Part shown: one piece after another, positions 35,896 through 47,699 of the stretch | How the letters are laid out: each line of letters starts with the position of its first letter | Numbering within the stretch: position 1 is the stretch's first letter | The notes under the pieces: generated by a model | What the model was told of the DNA's origin: nothing | Seen by the model: the letters and a program-made list of their open reading frames with translations, nothing else | Database searches by the model: none | Made by a program: the position numbers and the translations under genes | NCBI GenBank assembly: GCA_018398575.1 | Contig: JAGTXZ010000021.1 | Span: forward strand, 1,364,001-1,428,000 | Source of the DNA: Ampelomyces quisqualis | Taxonomy: Eukaryota; Ascomycota; Dothideomycetes; Pleosporales; Phaeosphaeriaceae | Length of the DNA stretch: 64,000 nt | Direction of reading: 5' to 3'

Positions 35896-37735
35896 CTACC
35901 CTTTCCAAGCACCTCTAGGCCTCCCAGGCCTACCACTTTTCGGCCTCCAACACCTCAGCCACTGACTCAACGCATTCATGAACAATTTCCTACTCACCTC
36001 CCCGCCCGGCGCCGTCGTCCCCGTTGTCCGAAAATCATAACAATGCTGCGCCCCTGGGATCACATATCCAAATACTTCCTTGCTGCTCTGGCTGCTGCCA
36101 CATTTCGGCACTTCCCTGCTCACCCTGACGCTCGGCGCCATAGACTCTGCACTTGCGGGCGAGAGGGTGCGCCAGGGGTCGAATTTGCCATTGGACCAGT
36201 ATGTGTTTGAGGGGCGGATGAGCCAGCCGCCGAAAATGCGGTTTGTGCGGTCGACGGCGGGCCAGGACGGGAAAATGTCGCGGGGAGCGTTGGGGAATTG
36301 GCGGCTGCATATGTCTTTCCAGTGTGCGAGAGAGTTGTATTTGGAGACGAGTTGGTGGGGGCCGAGGTTTGCTGATTGGAAGTATCCTATCAAATGCATC
36401 GTTGGTAAGTCCATTGTTGACCAGAGCAGGGCCGGAGGGTTGACACTCACCCCACTCAGTACAATACTGCCATGTCCAACTAATCATACTCGGCTCGCTG
36501 AATCTCTTGTTCAAATCACAAGTTCCCGCCACATTGCTTCTGCCGGAACATTCCGTCTCAAGATACATGTTCACATTCCCTGCGAACCACGGATAACTCG
36601 CCCACCGCTCCACCACCCACTTTACTCCTTTCTTGCCGCTCCAACCTTGCGCACCGGCGAGCGTAGGCTCCAATCCATCCATGTCCGTCTCCAACCAATC
36701 GCAAAACCTGCGCAGCCCCTGGACCCCGCCTTCAACACCATACGACATCCACGCCGCAGTGATAGTCGTAAGTGCGTCTGCAAACGTCTCGTGTGAATTT
36801 CTCTCCGCACCCAGGCCCAGGAATAAAATCTTGAGGTGATCAGCCGCCGAGGTATTTCTCGAATCAAGTACGCGGTCCACATAGCGAACCGCAGCCTGAA
36901 CGTCACGCGTACAATTCCCAAAACCATATGCGTGTAAGCCGCGCCACATTGGCTCAAAATACACACTCTGATCGATTTGCGCTTGCACGGGCGCCGAAGA
37001 CGCGTACGCGGCGAATATAGTGTCTGGATACTTCTGCCTCATGAACGCCGCGCGCATACCGGGATAACTCCCACCGACAAACACCCAGGGCGTCGAATCT
37101 GGCGTCAGGCTCGCGTTGATCCCTCGATTCGCTAGACGGAACTGCCTGGCAAACCTATCGACGTCGGCGAGACTTTGCTGCGTAGTCAGATAGCTGAAAT
37201 CCTGAGCGGGGGTGTTGATATCCACGGGTGTCGGAGACGAGTTTCCGTAGAACCGGTGTTCCCAGACGATTCCGATTGCGTTGTATGTTTCCAGCAAGTG
37301 CCGGAAGAAAGAGGTGGGGTCTTGGAGGCGGAAAAGCGCATTCGTGCTTGCGTCGCTTTCGCCAACGTCGTATATGAATACTGGACTGCCTGGTTTATAA
37401 CTCCGCGACGACACCCAGTATCTGTTCCAGAAAGTGCCGTGGTAGGAAACGGGTTGGTCCTTGTCGGCGGAGAAGTGGTCGATCGGAAGCTCGACGTATT
37501 CTGGAACAATAGACTCGAGGGCAGGTTGCGTGGAAGAGTCTTGGAAGCTAGCTATACTGACATCGGGAGTTTCAGAAAATGGACGGGATAAGATGGTTGT
37601 ACCGTCAGGATTGAGACCCATATCTGCTCTCAGCTGAAAGGCGCGAGCGAACGCATTATTAACAGCTGATGCACTGTGCAAGACGAAGGCGACAAAAACG
37701 ACGACGACAGTCGTCAAACATACCAGAGGACGCAT
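35896..37735 (-). CDS. Secreted serine carboxypeptidase-like protein, peptidase family S28
   Basis: A probable prolyl-X carboxypeptidase-type enzyme, secreted or vacuolar. Exons 37735-36451 and 36386-35896 give 591 residues. The N-terminus (VCLTTVVVVFVAFVLHSASA) is a strong signal peptide. The family start YVELPIDHFSADKDQPVSYHGTFWNRYW is followed by VWEHRFYGNSSPTP. The nucleophile motif is GGSYPGMRAAFMRQKYPD. The acid is in YWSNGKFDPWRTLS and the catalytic His in GAQHCYDF. The 64 bp intron joins WQYCTEWG to YFQSANLGPHQ. Several N-glycosylation sequons are present (NSS, NAS, NTS). The C-terminus ends in a basic Arg/Pro/Gly-rich stretch. The gene appears intact. Confidence 0.93.
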
Positions 37736-38747
37736 TTTCCGTGATCGAAAAGCCCCTCAACAGTCATATATACCCAACCCGACTCCAAACCCGCAATAAA
37801 AGACCACTCGTATTCAATCCCTCACTCCACACCAAACTCAGCCTAACCCCACTTTCTTAACACATAACCTCCTCATATACCTACCTACACCAACGCTCTT
37901 CCCCCCCCCGGTCCTGTATCCACATACCCTCACTTACCCCCCCATCCCGCCCGCTCCTCACTCCTCCCTCTTCCTCATAACCACGAACAAACAAACAAGG
38001 CGATAATCAGCGCCAAAGCCCGTGATAGCCTTTTAAATTGGTCCCCGGAGAGGGAGTGGGGGGGGCGGGGGATGTGGTTATCCAACCCATGGGACTCGCT
38101 GCGTAGTCTTTTTTTTGAATCTGCGTGGTACGGCGCGGGTAAAAAAAAGGGGGGGGGCTGTGTGGGGAGTGTGTACGGATGCTGGGACAAGAAAGGGGGA
38201 GGGGGGGTCTGGAGTCGGAGGGTAGGGGAGTCGAGGGATGTGTGGCGACGTTTGGCGGGATTAGGATGAACGGGAGGGGGATTCGTTGTGGTATCTTGTT
38301 GGAAAGTGTGAAAGTTTTTTTTGATTGGAGGGTGTAGTTAGTGATGGCCAACGGAAGCCGCACGAGTTGGATGGAAATGAATCCAATTAATTCTACGTAT
38401 GCGTACAACATGTTCCCTTCGGCAGCACCAGCACTGTCGTACACAGAACAGCACCCGCCTGTTGGTACTTTCCATCAATATTACTGTATCATCCCCAGCA
38501 GTTTGACAAAATTAAATAGTGTGCAAGAATGATATGCAAGAGCTGCATTAATATCCTTTAGAGTGTGCCGAGACCAGATCGCCTTTTCGAGATTCGATGA
38601 TTTACCCATCGACATGATCCGAGCACACTACGGCGTCATTGATTCACGATACGCATCGCCAATGCGATCGGTCGGTCGGTGTTGCTAACGTCCAAGAGCA
38701 GACTCGAACTTGCGACATTCTTTTGGTTGAAGATCGCTGGATGGCTA
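37736..38747. other. Intergenic 1 kb with G/C homopolymer tracts
   Basis: Holds the peptidase promoter on the left and the 3' flank of the regulator on the right. Between about 37905 and 38280 it carries repeated C-runs, then G-runs of five to nine residues on the plus strand. No gene is recognised. Confidence 0.5.
38045..38275 (+). repeat. G-rich low-complexity tract
   Basis: Several runs of five or more G residues within 230 bp, together with A- and T-runs. The arrangement could form G-quadruplexes on the plus strand. Confidence 0.55.
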
Positions 38748-41541
38748 CTACTGACCCATATGCCCATGTACATTCGCAGCGTTTGGAAACGCGAGCTCAG
38801 GCCAATGCCCATGACCGGGGACTCCGGTATTGTCCAAGGGCCCATGGCCATGATGACCCGGATCTTGGGAGCCGCCATCTCGACCACCTAGTGCCATCAG
38901 GGTTGTGGCTGTATTTAGATATTCGCCTGGTTGGCTAAGTGATTGCGGTTGCATATACGTTCTTGCCCATTGGCGCCAATCTTGCTGGGAATAATCATTC
39001 GTTGTGTACGTTGGCTGGCCGCCATTGGCACTTTGCACATGAGTATTTGCATATTCGTACCCGTCGCCTGGTTGCGATGGGCCGCTTGATGCTGCGGCAA
39101 GTGCGGCTACATGAGTTGTGGTCATTCCTGGATCCTCCGAGCCATATGTCTGCTGATGTTCAAAGCCGTTGCTGGGCTGTCGAGGGATAGACAAGGTGTT
39201 TCCAGGCTGATAGGCATGTGCTCCACTTGCAGCCATGGAACTATAGCCTGGTGCTTGTGTTGTGAGTGAAGGATCAGCATGTCCTGCTGTTGCGGCGTAT
39301 TGCTCGGGGTAATGGGACGCGTCATAGACCGGTGTGGTGCTGGAAGAATGTTGAGGTGTTTGCATTGCAACTCGGGCAAGTGATTCAGTCGCCGTCCGCT
39401 TGACGATGCCGTCATTGATACTTGCGAGCGATTTCTCGACAATGCGGGATATAGCGGATTTCAGTTTGTCGCCAGAATCTACAAAGGGTTAGCAAAGCTT
39501 CGTAATGAAATGATGGTAAGACTGACTCAAAAAGTGATCGCATTCACCCAAGACATTGACCCATGTTTCCATATCACCCGTGAGTTTTTTCATGTCAACC
39601 GGTGTAAGTTGATCCTTGCGTATTGACGAAATGAAGAGGGTCGTAAACATGGCCGCAATGTACACAACGGTATTGATCCATGGTATGTCCAAACTCTTCT
39701 TGAGCATCAACGTATTGCAGTTGTGCAGCATTTTCTGTGAAGCATCGAGGCACTTGTCCAAGTTAGACTCCATGATGGCTGGGTCCGATGAGCGGCACAC
39801 GGCCGGGTGATGCAACAAGAGATGGTACGCTTGGTACCAGTATTCAAGGTACAGTGTGAAGATCTGATCTTCCTGTGTCGCGTGTGCGGGGTCTCGTAGC
39901 TCAAAGGGCAACTCTTCCTTCCACTGCTTTATGCCTGCTTCCAGATGTTTCAGCCTCTCGATGTACGCACTCGGATCGTATCGCACCGAGTAGATCATCC
40001 TGTACAGATCCCCTTTGAGAGCAGCGTAACGTGAGATCTGTATGCCAACCTGGAACGAACACTGGTGGAATGTGTCCAGGCTCTTCTCTTCTTCTGGCAG
40101 GCAATCCTTCATGGGCTCTGGGAATTCGACATCAATGTCCTCGTTACTGATGGGCACCGGCCTGCCTAGTTTTCCGCTCAGATTCACCTGAAGCGCATTC
40201 AGAGTCCAGAAGATGCGCTTCCTCATCTCGATGTCAAGCTTGCTCAGCTTGCCCGTGCCGTCGGCCCAGTTCTTTGCGGATCGGTGGAGGCCGAGTTCGA
40301 TGGCGAAGAGGTGGGTGATGGATGTCATAATCCAGGCCGCTCCTGGTTTTGGGAAATTGCGCAAATGGTGGCAAATCATGGCCAATGCCTGGACGTCTTC
40401 CAGCTTGCGATGTCCGGCCACGAGTTGCGTGTAGAAGCTGAGGGCATAGCGGTAGTGTTTGTGAGACTCCTCCAACAGCGCATGTTGTGCGCTGTTGCGG
40501 GCTGCGATCTGATACTGGATGGTAGCCAGCATCATGTGGATGCACACAGTCTCGGGCGGCGAGGGCTTGAAGTTTGCGTCGTTGCCACATTTCCACACCA
40601 GCTGCACAAACGCCGGCTTGTGCACCAGCATGGTGTATGGATTGAGGGAGCGCAGGTACCACGTGGCATAGTCGTTGAGCGCTTTGTAGGGCGGCAGCGG
40701 CACCGGGTCAACGTGCTCTCCGCCCAGAGCGACGCGTGTAAGTGTCGTGTAGGACATGACGGATGACTCGTACTCGGACTCGTCCTGGATGTAGTCGGTG
40801 ATGTCGATTTCGGTGCCGAAGACGGAGAGCAAGGTGCCTCTGATGTGGCTCAGTGGGTGGTCGCCAGCACCCACGCCGAGATAGTTGTCGCCGATGGAGC
40901 GGTGCTTGAAGTGGGGGAGCGGCCTGAATTCGAGCGTGTCGGTGGCATAGCCCGACAGGGGCGATGCGCTTGTTCTCCGCTGGGCGTCGGTCCAGCTTGG
41001 GTGGGTGTCTGGCGCGCGGGCTGGGGAGGGCCAGGGCAGCGCGGGCGGTTGCAGGCCCGTGTATGCGGGGAGAGGCCGCGGCTCGAGGCCGCTCTCCTTC
41101 AGCTGGTCCTGCAGGTCAGCAATCTGCCTGCGCAGGTACGCGTTCTCCGACTCGACGGCCTCGGCATGGCCTCTGACGGTGGCGCGTCCCGTGATGCGGT
41201 CGGTGGTCTGGCAGGCCGTTCTGTTCTGCTCGCAGGGCGTGCAGCCTTCGGGCCGGCCGTCGCAGCGAATCTTGCGGATCTGCCGGCGTCAGCACGTCAG
41301 CACGTCAGCACGCCAGCGCCATGGGCCATGGACAGGGTCGCAGGCGCACCCGACGACGTACCTTGCAGCGGTCGCACGCCTGGCCGGTCCGCTTGGAGTC
41401 GGCCAGCCGGCGCTTGACCGACGTGGAGAAGTCGGCGGCGGCGGCGGCGGGCTGGGGCGGGCTCGTCGACGGGCCATGCTCGATGCGCTGGATCTTGTGG
41501 GCAGGCTGAGGGTCGTCCTCAGAGGCCCGCTTGGGGGGCAT
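38748..41541 (-). CDS. Zn2Cys6 transcription factor, large, with fungal TF domain
   Basis: A nuclear regulator of about 887 residues. Exons are 41541-41362, 41279-39528 and about 39479-38748. The N-terminus MPPKRASEDDPQPAHKIQRI is basic and NLS-like. The zinc cluster is split by the first intron: QACDRCK joins IRKIRCDGRPEGCTPC, EQNRTAC. A coiled coil follows (AVESENAYLRRQIADLQDQ). The middle homology region contains NDYATWYLRSLNPYTMLVHK and AIELGLHRSAKNWADGTG, then MRKRIFWTLNALQVNLSGKL, GRPVPISNEDIDVEFPEP. The C-terminal ~220 residues are Gln/Gly/His/Ser/Pro-rich and may be an activation domain. The first intron holds three tandem CGTCAGCA-type units. It is divergent from CGI121, with 577 bp between starts. 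I recognise the subfamily's look but not a named gene. Confidence 0.9.
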
Positions 41542-42118
41542 GGTGGTTGCGGCGGGCGACGGTATGTTCCGGGGCGTCGCAGCACGGGAGCAGGACGGTG
41601 GCGTGGGTGGCTTGGTTACGGGGCGCGGCTAATAGTTGAACGCTGGCAGTCAGGCAGTCGGGCGTGAGACTCGTGACGAGCACTCCATGGGCATTGTTGT
41701 CTGCGCGCGCAAAGCAGGAGGCGTGCAGGTTGCAGGTGGCAGATGGCAGACTGCCGACTGCCGACTGCAGAGAGCCTGGTCCAGTGCGAACAGCGTGAAT
41801 GACTGCGCGCCCCCCAAGAGCGCTGGTGTTCGGCGAGCCTCCAGGGATCGGGCCATTCCTCAGCCACCGCGCCGCGCTTCATTCGTCCACGTCCAGACCA
41901 CTGTCATGTTGTTCCTGACTTTGCTGACATGTCCGGCCGAAGTGGACCATCGACCGTGAAGAGCGCAGCGTGATTTGCCCCCAGGCGTTCGACCAGGCCA
42001 GCCTCCGACGCAGGTCGTCGACAATCCATGTCCTTGGCACCCCGCCATTGATCATGGCCCAAACCAGCCCAGCGAGTCCGACCACACCACCACCACCACC
42101 ACCACCACCACCACGACA
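41542..42118. promoter_or_regulatory. Divergent promoter, regulator / CGI121
   Basis: A 577 bp head-to-head gap. It includes short tandem GACTGCCGACTGCC-type repeats near 41745 and a (CCA)n run touching the CGI121 start codon. An out-of-frame ATG at 42054 lies upstream of the main start and its frame runs into the gene. Confidence 0.6.
42081..42113. repeat. (CCA)n microsatellite at the CGI121 start
   Basis: About ten CCA/CAC triplets ending five bases before the start codon at 42119. Confidence 0.85.
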
Positions 42119-42924
42119 ATGGCCTTGGTACGGACCTTTACCCTTCCGCACTACGAGGCTTTTGCAGTCCACGTTGCCCTGTTCAAGGACGTCCAGAATG
42201 CAGGGTACCTCAAAAGCCAACTGCTCCAAGCCAATCCAGATTTCGACTACGCATTTCTGGACGCCGACCTGGTAGGTCACTGCGTCTTTTTCCTTCGTTT
42301 CTGCCACCATTCACTCATTTCTGCTTGTCGGACGTGCATGCACACGGCGGAACGAATCCCGACCACTGAACCGCCGCCATAGTGCCCCGGTCACGTGTCA
42401 CACGCGAACCCTGTCGTGATGCGCTAACCCCAATTGACACACACACACTCTAGATCCTGTCGCCAAATCATCTCCTCACCTCAACCTTCATCACGCTGCA
42501 CGCCCTGCAAACACACCGCCAAAAGACGCGCACCCCACACTCGGAACTAGTCTTCCGCCTCTCGCCCAACAACAACATTGCCGAATCCTTCAACAAATTC
42601 GGCCTGAGTGACACCACCACCAACTTGATTGCTGTAAAGCTGCCCCTCGTTTCTCAGGCCGACGAGTGGGTCGTAGATGAGACGATCACGAACCAAAGTG
42701 TGAGTCAGCATCTGACGAGTGTCGTCGAGGGCACCAATGTGGCGATTGGTGAGGAAGGGCTGGAGTTGGGGCAGGCATGTCATCTTGAAAAGGTAAGAAA
42801 AGTCTATAAGCTTGCTGCCGGGAGCGGGCAGAAGGGGGCCGTCATGAATGGACGTGGTGGGAAGGATGACAGGAAGGATATGGAAAATGTCATCTTGGGA
42901 ACAATTACCCTCAAAGGCGCATAG
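42119..42924 (+). CDS. CGI121: KEOPS/EKC complex subunit CGI121
   Basis: A small subunit of the KEOPS complex, which makes the universal t6A37 modification of ANN-decoding tRNAs and affects telomeres. Exons 42119-42271 and 42454-42924 give 207 residues. The N-terminus MALVRTFTLPHYEAFAVHVA and LFKDVQNAGYLKSQLLQANP, and after the 182 bp intron ILSPNHLLTSTFITLHALQT, are characteristic, as are FRLSPNNNIAESFNKFGLSD and TTTNLIAVKL in the C-terminal half. Family members bind the Bud32 kinase through this fold. The length fits the family (about 180-210). The start at 42119 gives the conserved N-terminus; no in-frame ATG lies upstream. Confidence 0.92.
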
Positions 42925-43090
42925 AAACTCATATGAAAAGACTGATCAAAAGACTTCAAAACAGAAGCCAGAGTGCATCACCATCGGATCAAATCATGTG
43001 CTCTGCATCCTAGATGAAATGCCTTCCAAACCCGACTATGCTACATGGCCTCTTGCCCTCTACGTGCGTGAACATTTCCACTCCCTTCGT

Positions 43091-43904
43091 CTATTTCGTC
43101 AGATATTCGGGCTTAAGGAAATCTGCCATGTTCTTTGGCCTGGGGTATGGGTTCACCGGGTGGTGGTCGTCGTGTGCGTGAGGATCCTCTGGGGGGCCTA
43201 TGTAGTGCATCCTGTAGGTAGAACCGCACTCCCTGCAGCGCGCCTGGGGCTCTTCGCGGTCAAGAGTGATCCAGAGGACGACGTGCGAATCGGCGGGGAA
43301 ACCCGTGCAGCCCACGTACTGCTCGGTGCCAGCAGTGTTGACAACAATAGGGTCCTCCGGAGTGCCTGTGTCCAATCAGCCATCCCATACCTATCCGCTT
43401 TACCTGCTGAAGACATACCGAGGCGGCTGGCGTCCAATGGCCTCATGTCGAAGATATCGATACCCTGCATCTTTCCGAGGAGCTCGAGACGCTCGAGACC
43501 CGTGGCCTGCTCGATATCGGTGGGAACGGTACCGGGCTGCGCGCCGGGGGGAAGAAGATCTTCGAAGGTCTTGATCTCTGTTGGTATACGTCGTTAGTAA
43601 ATGACGTTATCGCATCGGTCGGATCCGGCGGTTGTTCGGCATCGCAGAAAAGCCGTGGCGGCGCATCACGTACCGTGAATCTTCTTGTAGCCCTCGAGAA
43701 TACTAGGAGTGCTGGCGGAGTGGCCCGCCTCCTTGTCCTCGGTGGACTTCTCGTTCACATCGCCTGCGAGCATGTTAATGGTACATCATACGGTAGCTCC
43801 CGGAGCGACCTACGGCGGACGAAAGTGGTGGTAAAAGTGCGGCGGGCGATGGCATGAGGGGCCACTCGCCTTGCAGCGGCGACGGCAGAGCGTTGCAGAA
43901 ACAT
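43091..43904 (-). CDS. COX4: Cytochrome c oxidase subunit IV (mammalian Vb homologue)
   Basis: A nuclear-encoded structural subunit of mitochondrial complex IV. Four exons (43904-43814, 43763-43674, 43577-43419, 43365-43091) give 204 residues. The N-terminus MFLQRSAVAAARRVAPHAIA, followed by RRTFTTTFVRR, is an Arg-rich mitochondrial presequence. The core has KTFEDLLPPGAQPGTVPTD and EQATGLERLELLGKMQGID. The zinc site is formed by VGCTGFPADSHVVLW and then ARCRECGSTYRMHYIG. The extended C-terminus PEDPHAHDDHHPVNPYPRPK is typical of filamentous fungi. It is convergent with CGI121 (166 bp apart) and divergent from the nicotinamidase gene. Confidence 0.94.
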
Positions 43905-44286
43905 GGAGAGTGCAATCGGGGTGGAGCGGAGATTGGTAGGGGTGGCAGTTGGCTTGGTGGTGAGTTACGGCTCGAATGATATCCACAAGTCGCAGAGGAA
44001 CCTAAGCTGTAACGGTACCTCTTGGCGCTCTCGCTTACCTAAGTACTCAAGTCACTACTCCGTATCACCGCCGCTTGGCTACATACATCCCGCAAGTCGA
44101 TGAGCAGCGGTTCGATCGATCCATGCCTCTCAATGTGATCATCTCTGGCGACTGCAGTCGTCGTGTTACACGTCTATACATGGATCCATGGGTCCTCGTG
44201 CTCAACCTAGATCATCACTAACTACTGCACACTGGGCGTACCAAGACGTACCAAATCGCCACTACCATCTCCAGAGATATATCGAC
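43905..44286. promoter_or_regulatory. Divergent promoter, COX4 / nicotinamidase
   Basis: A 382 bp head-to-head gap with one exact TACTCCGTA 9-mer at 44056-44064. No further motif is identified. Confidence 0.5.
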
Positions 44287-45030
44287 ATGGCCTTCAAGCC
44301 AGCGCTTATTATTGTCGATGTTCAAGAAGACTTCTGTCCACCTGTAGGCTTTTGAACTCGCTCTGCTCACGAACAGGACCGCTAATAGCCACAGCATGGC
44401 GCTCTAGCAGTGACGGGTGGACGCGACATAGTCCCTATCATCAACGAATTTCTCTCCTTCCCCTTTGCGCTCAAGATCGCGACCAAAGACTTCCACCCGC
44501 CAGACCACATCTCCTTTGCGTCGAACCATCCTGCGCCGAACAACAAACCGTTCGAGTCCAAAGCTACAATCGCGAACCCGTACAATCCAGACGAAAGACA
44601 AGAGCTGCAGTTATGGCCAGACCACTGTGTGCAGGGCACAAAGGGGGCCGAACTTCTTCTTGAGCTGGATGTGGGCAAAGTGGATCACATTGTAGAGAAG
44701 GGCCAGGACAAGCGCGTGGAGATGTACTCTGCCTTTGCCGACCCCTTCAAGAATCCCCGCGTCGCTCAAAGTAACCTGGCAGAAAAGCTTCGCGATGCGG
44801 GTATCACGGATGTGTTCGTTATGGGTCTCGCAGCCGACTACTGTGTCAAGTTCACTGCGATGGACTCTGCAAAGGAAGGCTTTAGGACGTGGGTGGTTGG
44901 CGATGCTACGAAAGCAGTAGACCCGTCACCGTCATCAAGGGATGCCGTCTTTGCGGAATATGCAGAGCTGGGTATCTCAGTAGTCGGCAGAGATGCCGCG
45001 CAAGTCGAAAAGGTCAAGTCACTGGCATGA
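44287..45030 (+). CDS. PNC1: Nicotinamidase
   Basis: Hydrolyses nicotinamide to nicotinate and ammonia in the NAD+ salvage pathway and so also relieves sirtuin inhibition; cytosolic, nuclear or peroxisomal. Exons 44287-44343 and 44395-45030 give 230 residues. The isochorismatase-like fold starts MAFKPALIIVDVQEDFCPP, with the catalytic Asp. The metal-site residues are in TKDFHPPDHISF. The catalytic Lys is in HIVEKGQDKRVEMYSAF and the nucleophile Cys in VMGLAADYCVKFTAMDSA. The splice creates FCPPHGALAVTGG. Length and motifs match fungal Pnc1. No peroxisomal PTS1 is seen at the C-terminus (KSLA). Confidence 0.95.
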
Positions 45031-45548
45031 ACAGTATGCAAGCGCATGAGGCGGAGCACGAACTGGCTGAGTCGGCGCAACTGCATGCAAGGCTAGACAT
45101 GAATTCACAAATTCTGTAAAACCCCGTCCATGCCGCAGCAAGCGTGACATGACGGTTGCCGCTGGTGCTCCTGGCTTGGACCGCCGAGACGGAAGTTCCG
45201 CAAAGCGGGGCAGTATTGTGAGATCGTCCCGCAGTCATCTGAGGCACAGGCACAGCCCGATGGTCACAGGGGAATACAAGAACTCTGAAGTCGACGTCCC
45301 GCAGTTCCCATTGGTTCCCGAATCCCTCGTGTACGTGAAGCTGAAGGTGACACCGCCGAAGTCAGACACGTGCGCGGGGCTCTTAATTCTTGAGCCCAAG
45401 TCGTCATCGCTCGGCGCGCATCTCACATCCTGTTCATACCCGTCGCTGGTACCTTGGCTGCCGCTCGACCACTTTATTGCTCATCCGGGCGTCCGACGTC
45501 TTCTGCATTTTTGTTGCATTCTGCGTACTGCCGTGTCCAGCATTCACG
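45031..45548. other. Intergenic 518 bp
   Basis: Holds the promoter of the oxysterol-binding protein gene. No other feature is recognised. Confidence 0.4.
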
Positions 45549-47699
45549 ATGCCGCATATCCCTGGAGTTTCCCACCGGCGCAGAGCCTCGCTCACCACGA
45601 GTAAGTATCGTACTACGGTCCGGCCAGAGGGTTCAAGTTTGTGCCAAAACACAACAAGCACAAAGTTAGCTAATTCGTTCTTCTACGTCTACAGGCAGCC
45701 GAGGCTCCTCCATGGACGAGGCGCGACACGGCGGAGGTGACGAGGTCAACAAGGAAGACGAAACAGTCATGGACGATGCGCAGGGCAGCAGTATGTTCTC
45801 TTCGACCCCACAACAACACAGCACTCAGCTCACAGACACCACAGTGCTCTCTCACATCATCTCACAATTACGACCGGGCGCCGACCTAAGCCGAGTAACG
45901 CTACCCACCTTCATTCTCGAACCACGGTCCATGTTGGAGCGCATAACGAAGTGTGTTGAAATTGGAAACCGATTTTTGAACGTTGGGATGCTGACATATG
46001 AGATAGCTTCATGGCACATCCTGAGACCATGCTCCCCATCACCAAGATCGAAGACCCTGTGCAACGGTTTGTGGCAGTGACCAAGTTCTACCTGAGCGGG
46101 TGGCACATCAAACCTCCGTATGCTGTTCTTATACTTCAATGCACCCACAAGCACCAGCTGATCAGCGAGTAGGGGTGTGAAGAAGCCGCTCAATCCCATC
46201 CTCGGCGAGATTTTCACCGGCTACTGGGAATACCCAGACGGCACCAAAGGATACTATGTATCTGAGCAGACGTCTCATCATCCACCCAAGTCGAGCTATT
46301 TCTTCATGGCACCCGAACACAACATTCGAATCGACGGCTGCTTGAAACCCCGGAGCAAATTTCTGGGCAACTCAGCCGCCAGTCTGATGGAGGGTATCGC
46401 CGTGCTGCGATTGGTGAACACGGGCGAGCGCTAGTGTGTGATGCTCCTGAATTCTTGGAGCAGTGAATATGCTGACAAAATTTCCAGTTTTGTCACCCAA
46501 CCGAACATGTACGCCCGCGGAATCCTCTTCGGTACCATGAAATACGAGTTGGGCGATCACGCATACATACGGTGCCCGGACACTGGAATGGTAGCTGATC
46601 TGGAATTCAAGACCCGAGGCTACTTCAGTGGGACCTACAACGCCATCGGTGGCTTCATCAAGGACTCACACGGAAAGAACCTGTTTGAGCTCTCTGGACT
46701 TTGGAACGAGGAGATGTACATCAAGGATCTGACAGTATGTGGCAAACACGTTTGTACAGCATGGTAAGATTTAGCTAACAATTTGCAGACGGGCAAAAAA
46801 GAACTCCTGTTCGACGCATCGCACGCCAAGCACAGCCCGCCATTAGCTCGACCCCTGGAGGAGCAAGAAGAGCACGAGTCTCAAAGGCTCTGGCATGATG
46901 TTACCGAGGCTGTCAAGCGGAGGGATCAAGATGTGGCAACGGACGCAAAGGCAAAGGTCGAAGAAATGCAACGAGAAGAGGCAGCAAAACGCAATAGCGA
47001 TGGTGTAGAGTGGCACCCGCGTCTCTTCAGAAGAGTGCAAGCTGGCCAGGGAGGCGCTGAGCAGGGTGAAGAGGACCTAGAATGGATACTCAACACCAAG
47101 GTGTACGTCTCATCTGCCTCGGATGCTCGCATACGCTAACGAAGATCAGCGATGGTAAGACACCCGACGATGTCACGAAACAGATTTTGCAAATTCACGC
47201 CATACTCCCTGGACAAAAGCCCGAGCGCCAATTCGATATTCCAGTAAGATCGGCCAGCCAGCATCAAAGTGTTCAAGAGACCCCCCAACAACCTGCTCGC
47301 CAAGAGCTCACGACACAGGACGCTGCTCTTCAAGAGACCACGTCACAACTCACTGCACAACCAGTTTGTTCTGAACCTGGTCCTTTTCCCACAGCCTTTA
47401 CGCCAGTTAGCAGTGACTCCATCAATCTTGACGGGTCAGCACCATTAGAGCCGAACAGATCGCTCTCAAATAACACATTTCCCTCCAACCCTTCGAATCC
47501 GACTCTTGTCCCGTTGGGGAAACCAAGACCACATCCTGAGGTCATTTCCGATAGCACCGAAGCGAAGATCGCCAAAGATCTGCCACCGAGTAAGCTACTC
47601 AATTCGAACCCAGTGCCCGAACCTTTTAGGCATGACAAGCTGCGACGTAGAGACAGTGAGACACAGGAGGACGACGAATTCGTTGATGCGCAATCGTAG
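45549..47699 (+). CDS. Oxysterol-binding protein-related lipid transfer protein (Osh type)
   Basis: A cytosolic lipid exchanger at membrane contact sites, in the short-ORP group without a PH domain (Osh5/6/7-like by look). The start is ATG 45549 (MPHIPGVSHRRRASLTT). Introns are at 45601-45694, about 45955-46008, about 46119-46173, 46434-46487, about 46735-46788 and about 47099-47147. The ORD domain includes NFMAHPETMLPITKIEDPVQ, KKPLNPILGEIFTGYWEYPD and the signature EQTSHHPPKSSYFF. An apparent TAG at 46432 is removed by the 54 bp intron, giving TGERYFVTQPNMYARGILFG. NEEMYIKDLTTGKKELLFDA follows, then a Lys/Glu-rich helix. The C-terminal ~180 residues are Ser/Pro/Gln-rich and end QEDDEFVDAQS. 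The gene appears intact. Confidence 0.9.

Noticed and set aside
38675..38760. Minus-strand tRNA-like AAGTTCGAGTCTGC segment
   Set aside because: The T-arm stem does not pair and the segment overlaps the end of the Zn2Cys6 regulator.
46432..46434. In-frame TAG inside the oxysterol-binding protein gene
   Set aside because: A 54 bp intron (46434-46487) removes it and restores GERYFVTQPNMYARG.
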